Shown here: positions 55,331-64,000 of the stretch, in pieces
Layout of the letters: the number at the start of each line of letters is the position of its first letter
Position numbering within the stretch: position 1 is the first letter of the stretch
Assembly (NCBI RefSeq): GCF_042453785.1
Contig: NC_091673.1
Span: 7,027,001 to 7,091,000 of the forward strand
Direction: 5' to 3'
DNA from: Malus domestica
Taxonomy: Eukaryota > Streptophyta > Magnoliopsida > Rosales > Rosaceae
DNA: 64,000 bases
The notes under the pieces: generated by a model
Seen by the model: only the letters and a program-made list of their open reading frames with translations
The model's database searches: none
What the model was told of the DNA's origin: nothing
Translations under genes and position numbers: made by a program

Positions 55331-55730
55331 AAGGGCGCCTAAACCTACTGAGGCGCCCATCTAGACTGTCTAGGCACCCATCTAACCCGCCAGACCCGCC
55401 TAGGTTATGACTCACTTAGACAAAAAATAGATAACTTTCATTTTGCATTTTATTTTTTTCAATAAATTGTAAGAGACTTGCTGAATACTTAAATGAACAC
55501 ACATTATATGTTTGTTCCCCATGTTTTCATTATGTTCCAATAGCTCATAATATATTTGTCATTCTATTTTGTAGGTTATGATGAAATTATATATATTTTA
55601 AGTATAAACAGACACTTATGTACACGAAATATAATAGATTTAATTAAATCCGTCTAGTCTGTCTAGGCGCTAGGCCCCAGCCCGCTTCTCGACTAGCACC
55701 TAGCGTCTTTTAGAACCTTGCCTACGACAA
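55327..55730. mobile_element. truncated GTTCTAAAAA-type element (block B)
   Basis: It matches the right four-fifths of the element at 37726-38218 (agaaagggcgcctaaaccta to agaaccttgcctacgac). The left end and the upstream flank, including the SINE present in A, are missing. Confidence 0.7.
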
Positions 55731-56323
55731 TTTACATGAGTGATAATTTTCATCGACGTTTCTGTCGTTTGTTCCCAAAGTCAGCCATATATAGCTAGAT
55801 ATTTGGATCACCAGAGCTTATATATGATGGACAAAATCTCCAGAAAAATAATAACATATCATTGATAGAACCTCCAATGGCTATCATCACCTCCTTGCTC
55901 ATATGCCTTCCATTTCTCCTTCTTCTCCCTCTATTTCTTCTACTCCAAAAGCGGAAAAATGTCTATAAGAACCCACAGCAAAAGACCTTTCCACCAAGCC
56001 CCCCCAAGCTCCCCCTCATAGGCAACTTGCACCAACTCGGCACCCCACGTCACAAATCTCTCCACCAACTCTCCATAAAGTACGGACCAGTCATGCTCCT
56101 CCACCTCGGCCGTGTCCCACCCTCGTCATCTCTTCCGCCGAAGCAACCAAAGACGCATTAAAAACCAACGACCTCCACTGCAGCAGCAGACCCTCCTCGG
56201 CCGGAGCCCGCAGGCTCACGTACAACTATCTTGACATGGCCTTTTCTCCCTATGGCGGCGATTACTGGAGAGAGATAAGAAAAATATGCGTGCTCGAGCT
56301 TTTCAGCGTGAAGAGGGTCCATT

Positions 56324-56966
56324 CATACAGGCAGTGGCGGATCCAGGAAATAATGTTTGGGGGGTCATTAAGGATAGCGCGCGCAGCGCGAATTTTTTTT
56401 TTAACAGAAACGGCATGCATATCGTCATTTCATCGGGTCTTGGTAGGATAGCGCGACCAGCTACTCCAAAATCCTTGTTCAAAATCCTACATTCCAGCTC
56501 TACATCTGCAAAGAACAATGAAAAAATAAAATAAAAAGCAGAGCCTTTCGGTTCCACTAGCAAAGGCACAAAAATAAGGCTCCGTGCAAAATAAGGTCGA
56601 AAGGACACGCTTGGTATTTTTGTTTTTGTTCAGACCTGCCCAGGACACGCTGGGCATTTTTTTTTTGTTTAAACCTGGCCCAAAACGACGTCGTTTTGGC
56701 CAGGTCATTTAAAAACAATTCCTGGGCCAAAACGACGTCGTTTTGCCCAGTTTTTTTTTAAAAACAAACTGGCGCCACAGCGCCTTCGTCTTCTTCATCC
56801 AACCTACCCAGACCGACGACCTTTCGTCGAACAATTGGTGTGCAGCGAACGGGGTCGCACCAGGGGTCGCACCACCAGTCCAAGGGGTCTCTAAGGTTGC
56901 TTCCATGGCTTCTAAGGGGTCGCGCGACCCCAATGACCTCACTGTGGATCCGCCACTGCATACAGG
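56324..56966. mobile_element. non-autonomous hAT element in CYP copy B exon 1
   Basis: Element 56332-56958 (627 bp) with ends CAGTGGCGGATCCAGG and its complement, flanked by perfect 8-bp CATACAGG (56324-56331 and 56959-56966). It has two AAAACGACGTCGTTTT palindromes (56682-56697, 56729-56744) like the autonomous element at 32063. No transposase. Copy A has the empty site at 38828-38835. Confidence 0.93.
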
Positions 56967-57564
56967 TCAATCAGGGAAGAAGAAGTAGATGAAATGGTCA
57001 ATTCAATCTCTGCCTCTTCATCTTCTGGTGCTCCTGTTAATCTTACCGAAAAGTTGGTTGCTCTCACGGCTAGTATTATTTTTAGGATTGCTTACGGGAC
57101 AACTTTCCAAGGGAGTAAATTTGAGCATAAAAATATTGATGAGTTCATTCAGGATACTGAGGTCATGCTCGGAGGGATGCCCGGGGCTGACTACTTTCTG
57201 TCTTGGATGGGGTGGGTTATCGATATGGCTTCCGGTTTGCACAAGGAGTTCGATAGGATTTCCAAGGAGTTGGATGGTTTTTTCCAGCAGGTGATTGATG
57301 ATCATCTGAAACCTGGGAGGAGAGTTGACGACGAACAAGCTCATGAAGATATAGTTGACGTTCTGCTAAAGATAGTGAAGGAGCAAAGTGAGTTTGGAGC
57401 CTCTCATCTTGGTCACAACAACATCAAGGCAGTTCTCTTGGTAATTAATCTCTTAAAATAACCTCTTGTGGTTATTAATTTTGTGTTAATTTGTTATTTG
57501 TTTGAGAATTATTTTATATGCAGACAAAAGTTTGAACCCCTTTCCCCTTGGTGCCTTTTTATTT

Positions 57565-57725
57565 TTTTGAACCAACCATATTATCTACAAGGAAGGAAGC
57601 GAGGAAGTAGGCCGAGCCTCACAATAGACTAGTAATTATTTGATTCAAATTTGGCGTTGGCGATAATTGAATCTAAGACTTCTCATATACAGGTGAAAAA
57701 GAATACAACTAGACTTTAGTGTTAA
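57565..57725 (-). repeat. tRNA-derived SINE in the intron of CYP copy B, copy 6
   Basis: The counterpart of the SINE at 39431-39592, with a few substitutions and a 4-bp gain (ggaaggaagcgagg). Confidence 0.7.
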
Positions 57726-58987
57726 GTGACTCCTTAATTAGTGCCCATTTAGAAAACAGTAAAAGTTATTCTTTTATAACCCCAAAAAATTATTTGTCCA
57801 GTTTTGTGAAAAAAGGAAAGGAAAAAATTTAGTTCATGTCCCATTTTGTTGCAAGAATAAAAGAACAAAAGTAAACATGGTATGTTTTCCAATAAAAAAA
57901 ATAATTAAAAAAAATTAAAAAAAAAAAAAGTAAGCATGGTATGCACACAGAGAAAAGTATGATGTTGCAATTATTTTTTTATGCATCATTTTTCTACTTT
58001 ATTTTTCAATTATTTTTCTTACTATGATGTTGCAATTGTGAATCAGAATCTATTTTTAGGTGGAATAGACACAGGTACAATAACAATGGTGTGGGCGATG
58101 GCAGAGCTAGCTAAGAACCCTAAATTGATGAAGAAAGCACAAGAAGAAGTCAGAAAATGCATCGGAAACAAAGGAAAAATCACAGAAACTGATACAGATC
58201 AGCTTCAATACCTCAAGATGGTAATCAAAGAAACCCTAAGACTGCATCCTCCAGCTCCAATGCTCCTTCCAAGAGAAACCATCTCCCATTGCAAAATCCA
58301 AGGTTATAATATTGAACCAAAAACAACAATTTATATCAATGACTGGGCAATCGCACGCGACCCTGAGGTTTGGAGGGACCCCGAAAAATTTATTCCAGAA
58401 CGGTTTGAGGGAAGCTCTGTCGATTTCAAAGGACAACATTTTGAGTTTTTGCCGTTTGGAGCTGGTCGAAGAGTTTGCCCTGGAATCTATATGGGAACGA
58501 CAACAGTGGAGCTTGGACTAGCAAATCTTCTCTACTGGTTCGATTGGAAATTGCCTGATGGAATGAAGGAGGAAGATCTTGACATGGAAGAAGCCAGTGG
58601 CTCCCTTTCCCTCACCGTTGCTAAGAGAACTCCTCTCAACCTTGTACCCATGAAATTTTCTTAAAATTAAGAAAAAAATTAACGGAGGATTGGGGAAGAC
58701 CTGTTTCTTGTTATGGTTTAAGATTGGGTAGAATTCAGTTGATATGTTTCTTGTTCTTATGGTGTAGTTAATTAATAATGTGGCACTTGTACTGTATATT
58801 GTATATCCTTGTGTGAATGTGTACTATTACTCTGTTCTCGTCTTAAATTGAATAAAACACTACAAATCACAGGTTGACATATATTCTAAAGTGATTCGTT
58901 TGTAATGTCGAAGTGTTCTTTACAAGTAGAGTATTAATTAGTTAAATCTTTTCTAACAAAACAGAAATGATTATGTTTTTAATTAAC

Positions 58988-60087
58988 ATTTGTTATAAGT
59001 TGGAACACCACTTAAGCCTCTGATGTTTGAGGTCACTGAACTCGTTTTCAAAGCAACTGGATATGCATGTTAGCCCTTTTCTTTTCTTTGGGGTTCTTCA
59101 CATGGGAACTGCTCAGAGAGTGTTGAGATATGTGCAAAGGACACTTGACTATGGAATCAAGTATGAAATGGGGAAATCAACTATCCTAATAGGATTTTGT
59201 GATAGTGATTAGGGTGGCAGTGAAGATGATTGCAGAAGCACATCAGGTTATGCATTCACTGTTGGTTCAGGGGTTTTCTCTTGGGCATCAGTGAAACAAC
59301 AAAGTGTTGCACTGTCCACAGCTGAGGCAGAGTATGTGAGTGCCTCAGAGGCAACATCTCAAGCCATCTGGCTAAGATTCATACTCAAAGACGTTGGGGA
59401 ATTGCAGGTTGATGCCACACCACTTCTGTGTGACACCTCATCAATCACCATGACTAAAAATCCAGTTTTTCATCAAAGAACAAAGCACATAAAGAGGAGA
59501 TATCATTTCATCAGAGAAGCATTACAAGAGAATACAATCAAGCTACACTACTGTAAGACAGAAGATCAAATCGGAAACATTTTCACAAAAGCTCTTCCAA
59601 AGGAAAGATTCAATTACTTGAGGGGGATTGCTTGGCATGACAACCATAACCAATTTGGAGGGGAGTGTTGGAACCTAAATTGCTTATGGTTCCAAGGATC
59701 GAAGATAGCAAGTGAAGCTCCAAGTAATGAGTTGCTGCATAATCGAAGAAGAAGAACAAAGGTTTTTACTCGAACGGCTAGTTTTGTTTAAAGCTTTTGT
59801 TTGTGTAAATGAGTGACACGTGTACACTCCAGATTAGATCATTTAAACCCCCAATGAAGGGCTAGGATTAAATTTGGAGAAGGGTAAGTGTAATTCATAG
59901 TACATGTTTGTCTCCTAGCACATTTAGAGATAAGTTTGTTAGTTGGCAATGTACCAAAGCCCTACAAACATTCTCTATATAAATCAAAATATGGCTGATG
60001 CATTTGCATAGCCATGTAGCCGTCACAAACCTGCAACATTCCTTATTTCTCTTGTTCATTTCAGATCCCTAGAAAACTAATCAAACA
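58988..60087 (+). mobile_element. Ty1/copia 3' remnant, RNase H end plus 3' LTR (block B)
   Basis: Nearly identical to 40880-41900, including the in-frame stop (TAG at 59210-59212). Here the LTR is longer: it starts TGTTGGAACC at 59666 and plausibly ends AATCAAACA at 60087 (422 bp). The RNase H frame resumes at 59291-59665. Confidence 0.85.
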
Positions 60088-60119
60088 GTGAATCAAAACA
60101 TACAAAAGACACAAACTTT

Positions 60120-60480
60120 ATCAATCTCACGGGACCCCGAGTTTCTGCCATTTGGAGCTGGTCGAAGAGTTTGTCCCAAAGGTTTGATTGGAATCTCAGT
60201 TCGACAACATTTTAAAAACATTTTGAGTTTCAGCTGTTTGAGGTTGGTCGAAGATCCTGAGATGTACATTGCAACAAAAACGGTAGACCTTGGACTTGCA
60301 AAATCTTCTCTACTGGTTCGATTGGAAATTTCCTTATGGAATGAAGGACAAAGATATCGACATGGAAGACACAAGTGAATCCCTTTCCCTCACCATCTCT
60401 AAGAGAACCTTGTCCCAATGAAATTTTCTCAAAATTAAGAAAATAAAGAAGACATGTTTTCTTGTTATGATTACGATTGA
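60120..60480 (+). pseudogene. CYP71 partial copy D (3' half of exon 2 and 3' UTR)
   Basis: It starts at the ISRDP codons, skips about 85 bp, then has LPFGAGRRVCPKG (haem loop with Lys for the usual Gly) and a duplicated, degraded version of the same loop, then the C-terminal tail (tccctttccctcaccatctc, gaaattttctcaaaattaag). Frameshifts are present. It begins where copy C stops. Confidence 0.8.
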
Positions 60481-60559
60481 ATACAACTGATTTAATTTAT
60501 CTGCTTTCATGTTCTTATGGTATAATTAATTAATCAAGTGACACTTGTGTGGTCCGGTG

Positions 60560-61190
60560 TGACACTCGAGAAGTTGCATCATAGCTAGGTGTTCCAAGTT
60601 CTCGTGTGTCTGAAACAAAGCTTCTCCCTGTAAAGAAATTCGTTCTTTTTTTCTCAGAAATTCTATACATTTTGTTCTAATCCAGAAATCTGGCGGAGAC
60701 TGATGGACCAATATAATTCAGAGACATACCGAACACAACTCTACCAAGATGCAACCAACACTCCATATGTCACATGGATAACTCCATCCAAGTCCTGTAA
60801 ATATTAACAATCTTATGAATGTTAAGAGATAAATTGATAGCAAATATTCAAAATGCAAATGATTCGCAAGATAACAGAAAGCATAGTAATAGCATACCCA
60901 GAATAACCTCAGGTGCCCGGTAGTGCCTTGTCGACACAATGTATTTGTGCTCTTGATGCTCATAGGCTGTGCTGCCAAAATCAATAACCTTGATAGCACT
61001 AGACTTTGGCAACCTTTTATAACTGGTTCCATCTTTTGGTGCCCGGATGTAAACTGTGACAGCAAAGCAATAAAAGCAAATGACAATTTTCAATAAGTGA
61101 ACTAGATTCAGATAAGAGGTACAAACAATAAGTGAACCGTGTCATCTGAAGGGGCAAAAATGAATAAGAAAACACTAACTGCAGAACAAT
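60560..61190 (-). pseudogene. AFC2 kinase fragment 2 (exons 10 to 8)
   Basis: Collinear with AFC2 20735-21335: part of exon 10 (about 60575-60629), exon 9 (about 60730-60794), exon 8 (about 60899-61054) and intron 7. Splice sites around exon 9 are retained. It stops at about 61190, where sequence of a gypsy-type element begins. Exon 7 is absent. No fragment of the first exons occurs here. Confidence 0.88.
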
Positions 61191-63840
61191 TGTCAAACCT
61201 TAGCCAATATTGGTTCTTCCTCCATGCTAGTGGGTGAGGGGATTGTTTGTGACGCCATACCCATATTTCACTCTGAGTTCATAGCGGACCATTTAGAAAA
61301 TAACTTATTAGATACCGAAAAGCAGCTTGAGGCCCTAAGGCGATCATGTAGTATCCCCTGTAGTGTAGGAATACGTTTGGTGCGTTGTGAAGAATTGCCT
61401 TTTGAACCGACCAAGGGTCATGTTATGTTCTATACCCAGACATTAGTGACCTTGGGGGTAAATTTACCTTTGCATCTGTGGTTGCAACGGATGCTGTCTT
61501 TTATTGGTTATGCACCTGGGCAACTCAACCCTGGTTTATGGGATACTTTGATCGGGTTTTATATTATTTGGATGGAGTGTGGATTAGGTAAGCCTTCCTT
61601 CCATCAGTGGCGCTACTATTATAAGATGCGCCCGGTGAAAGCATGTACTGGTTATGCCGAATGTGCATGTCGGAGCGAGAGAGAGTGTGTTGTCTTTGAT
61701 AAGAGAAAGGCGTACTGCACATGGAAGAAACGTTGGTGCTTTCTTTATAATGATTGGGAGCATGCTAAGGGTGTCACGCCTGAGCGACGTGTTCCTATTC
61801 ACTTCCAGACTGTAGGTTGTAATGTATCCATTTTCTCATTATTTGCTATTGTTGTGATTTTCTCTTGCTTCTAAGATTTTTCTTCATGCAGTGACATGAG
61901 GCACCATCAAACTCAAGATTTTTCTTCATGTAGTGACACGAGGCACCATCAAACTCTGCGGACATGAGCTAGCTGATGTAGAGAAAGTGCTGAGGGTGCC
62001 CAAAGAAGATAGACACTTGGATAAGCTACGACCCTTGTTTCGAAAGTACGGTTTCCAGCCCTTAGTTTCCGAGTGCCAGAGACGAGCGAGTAAGTTGTAT
62101 CCTTCACTTGATCCTTGTTCTTCACTTTTTTTTAATTTTTTTTATAGATATATAATGTGGTATTCTTTACTTTGATTTTTCTTGTTCAGTGGAGAAGGTG
62201 GGCAAGAAAGTGGAGACTAGCACCAAGAAAATGAGAGTGCCCATGTTAGTTCCTTCAGAAGACATCTTGTTTCATAAGGAAGCTCGCAAGCACCGAGTGA
62301 GACCAATCATTAAAACTAAGTCTCGAGAAGAAGTCCTCAAGGTTGCTGCCTCGAAGAAAGCTAAAGTTGAGGCCATTGGATATGCTGCTGCCATAGTTGC
62401 CGGGGAAGATAGGCGATTGCTGCCTCCTCTTCCTACTATTAATCCCATCTTTCCTCCAGTTAGGGAGCACATTGGGCAGAAAGGTGATCCTAGTTCTAGC
62501 AGCGAGGGTAAAGATAAGGAAGAGGTTGGCAGTGTCCCTTGGAAGGATTTGAAGGTTGCCATGCGGCCAAAGGACTTTGGGTATATCAACAATTGCCTGG
62601 CAGGGCGTCGATTCACTTTCGATGAGCTCAGAGAGCCCTTAGCTAAAGATGAATCGGATTGCGACCGGATGTTGAAGCTGTCTTCATATGTGAGTGTTAC
62701 TTTGTCATTTCCTTGTTTTCTCCTCTTTATTAGCATTATTTTAGTAATGATGATCATCTTGTCATGCAGGTCATGGCTAAGTATCACGACAGACTGCGAG
62801 AGGCTGAGCGGTGCAAGGTGAAATTGAAAGAGAATAAGCAGCTTGTGAATGATGCCAGGAAGAGGAGCAAAGCTTTGGCTGAGGCCATCCAAGTCAAGGA
62901 TCAACATTTTGAGAGTTTAAAGAGGCGGAATGGTGAGAACTTGAGACTCAAGGTACAGTTTGAGGCGACTAAGAAACAGTTGAAGACAACTATGCTCGAG
63001 GTTTCCAAGGTTAAAGAGGAGTTGGGTAGTGCCTTGGTTGAGGTTTCTGAGCTGAAGAGTAGTATCCCGACTGAGAAGGAAGCTGCTGTGAAGGAGTTCT
63101 TGGGTTCCCATGCCTTTCTCCATGTTCTTAGACCTCGCTGTACCCGGGAAGTTCACTTTGAAAAAAGGAAGTGGATGGCTGTCCTTGATCGTTATGATGA
63201 TGGAAGCGTTCTTTGAAAATACCGTGAAGAAATAGATGAGCATCATCGAAAAGGTGAAACCTTCGACCTTGCAGTTTATTCTAGGAGTGCAGATGAGTCT
63301 GGCGATGAGGCTAGTGCTGATGAGCAGAGTCATCAGGGTGATGATGAGTTTGGAAATGCAGAAAATGGCGGTAGGACTCAGAGTGATATGATCAGGGGTT
63401 CAACCTCAGATGAGGATGACTAGAAGTGCTTTCACTTTATGCATGTACTCTACCTGCACTAGTTTGTTGTTTGTATGGCATGTGCCATGTTATAAGCCTG
63501 AGAGTTTTTTTTTTTTTTTTTTTTTTGCATGTTTATGAGTGTTTGCATTATCAAGCAAGTGTTTGTATTATCAAGCTTCAAGTGTTTGCCCTATCATTGA
63601 TGAATGTTTGGCTATGTTTGCATAGATCCTTTGTATAGTCTTGTTGACACATACTTAGATTTTATTTTGTATTGGAAACATTTGCGTTGAAGCTTCAACA
63701 CTTGAGTGTTTCATTGCTCAAAATGTAAAAGAGTTTAGGGCCGAGTTGGCTAAATCACCTATTTATTGAATTCATACCAAATGGTCTTTGTTACATAGGA
63801 TGCCGAACGGCTGTAGCTTAACACTTGTACAATGTGAGTC
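61190..63840 (+). mobile_element. interior of a Ty3/gypsy-type element with a Transposase_28-like ORF
   Basis: The plus strand carries a multi-exon ORF (separate entry); beyond it, at 63840-64000, the minus strand has the gypsy pol end. The start is cut at the AFC2 junction near 61190. A T-run lies at 63507-63526 and short repeats of caagtgtttg(c/t)attatcaagc at 63545-63580. The interval 63424-63839 has no other feature. Confidence 0.6.
61224..63423 (+). pseudogene. Transposase_28-like coiled-coil ORF, multi-exon, truncated and with a stop
   Basis: Segments: 61224-61815 (CDAIPIFHSEFIADHLENN, GYAPGQLNPGLWDTLIGFY, WRYYYKMRPVK), 61933-62090 (TIKLCGHELADVEKVLRV), about 62190-62690 (SEDILFHKEARKHRVRPII) and 62770-63423 with a strong coiled coil (KVKLKENKQLVNDARKRSKA, KSSIPTEKEAAVKEFLGS) and an acidic tail. 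GT-AG junctions fit between them. An in-frame TGA at 63214-63216 precedes 68 further open codons ending at 63423. The first part resembles the plant family named putative gypsy type transposon. The N-terminus is missing. A small tandem duplication (about 61881-61955) doubles the acceptor of the second segment. Confidence 0.62.
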
Positions 63841-64000
63841 TATTTGTAATAGTACTTCAAGTGGTCAGCATTCCATGGATGGCCAAGGGTCTTGCCGTTG
63901 GAGCTTCTGAGCTTGTAGGAGCCAGGACGGCTGATGCCGACGACCTCGAACGGTCCGTCCCAGTTAGGACTGAGTGTTCCTTCACTCGGGACCCTATCAC
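63840..64000 (-). CDS. Ty3/gypsy polyprotein C-terminus, partial
   Basis: Fifty-two codons plus TAG, open to the window end: TLSPNWDGPFEVVGISRPGS and LRSSNGKTLGHPWNADHLKY. This is the conserved end of gypsy pol after integrase (W-GPFxV...RPGxYKL...PWNADHLK). The element continues beyond the window. Confidence 0.8.
   Translation of the reverse strand, partial: DRVPSEGTLSPNWDGPFEVVGISRPGSYKLRSSNGKTLGHPWNADHLKYYYK

Larger units (their letters stand above)
55877..58664 (+). pseudogene. cytochrome P450, CYP71-type, disrupted copy B
   Basis: Duplicate of 38382-40555. Three changes matter. A C is missing in the run at about 56116-56119, shifting frame after HLGRVP. A 627-bp hAT-like element sits in exon 1 at 56332-56958. 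Small in-frame indels occur (3 bp gained near 56258, 3 bp lost near 57128). Exon 2 (58047-58664) is still open and keeps helix I, KETLRLHP, PERF and PFGAGRRVCPG; it differs from copy A by few codons. The intron retains the SINE. The gene cannot make a full-length P450. Confidence 0.93.

Overview
The window is plant nuclear DNA. Genes are intron-rich with canonical GT-AG splice sites, and the transposon families (RTE LINEs, tRNA-derived SINEs, MULE-like MITEs, hAT, Harbinger-like, Ty1/copia and Ty3/gypsy) fit a woody rosid. The repeats look like those of Malus/Pyrus (Rosaceae), but that is recognition from memory, not a database result.

Layout. (1) 1-2990: an RTE LINE on the minus strand, cut by the window start. 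(2) 4070-19690: a gene-dense segment with coilin (+, 13 exons), an MKP1-type dual-specificity phosphatase (-, 2 exons), a single-exon PPR gene (+) and an NDR1/HIN1-like gene (+). Small MITEs lie between MKP1 and PPR. (3) 20214-29454: a LAMMER kinase of the AFC2 type (-, 12 exons, 432 aa). Its 6.2-kb second intron is filled with RTE 3' ends and an LTR-retrotransposon derivative with a higher-order repeat and one intact coiled-coil ORF. (4) 29.9-53.4 kb: transposon-rich. It holds an apparently complete 3,462-bp hAT transposon nested in a Harbinger-like element, an intact CYP71-type P450 (38382-40555), a copia remnant, tandem arrays, a partial P450, a partial AFC2 copy and a 1,200-bp foldback element. 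(5) 53.4-60.1 kb: a second copy of the CYP/copia block in which the P450 is a pseudogene. (6) 60.1-61.2 kb: another P450 fragment and another AFC2 fragment. (7) 61.2-64.0 kb: a Transposase_28-type multi-exon ORF on the plus strand, facing the C-terminal end of a Ty3/gypsy polyprotein on the minus strand.

The coilin, PPR, NHL and CYP71 genes do not form a pathway. They match, as I recall it, the order of Arabidopsis At1g13030, At1g13040, At1g13050 and the At1g13070-13110 CYP71B cluster, so they probably mark conserved microsynteny, with MKP1 and AFC2 interspersed here. The rest of the window records duplication and transposon insertion. Several insertions can be dated relative to each other because the pre-insertion site survives in a paralogous copy within the window. 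I found no new enzymatic system. The most notable items are the intact hAT element with its likely non-autonomous partner, the transposon-filled AFC2 intron whose uninserted form survives elsewhere in the window, and two complementary CYP-AFC2 fragments.
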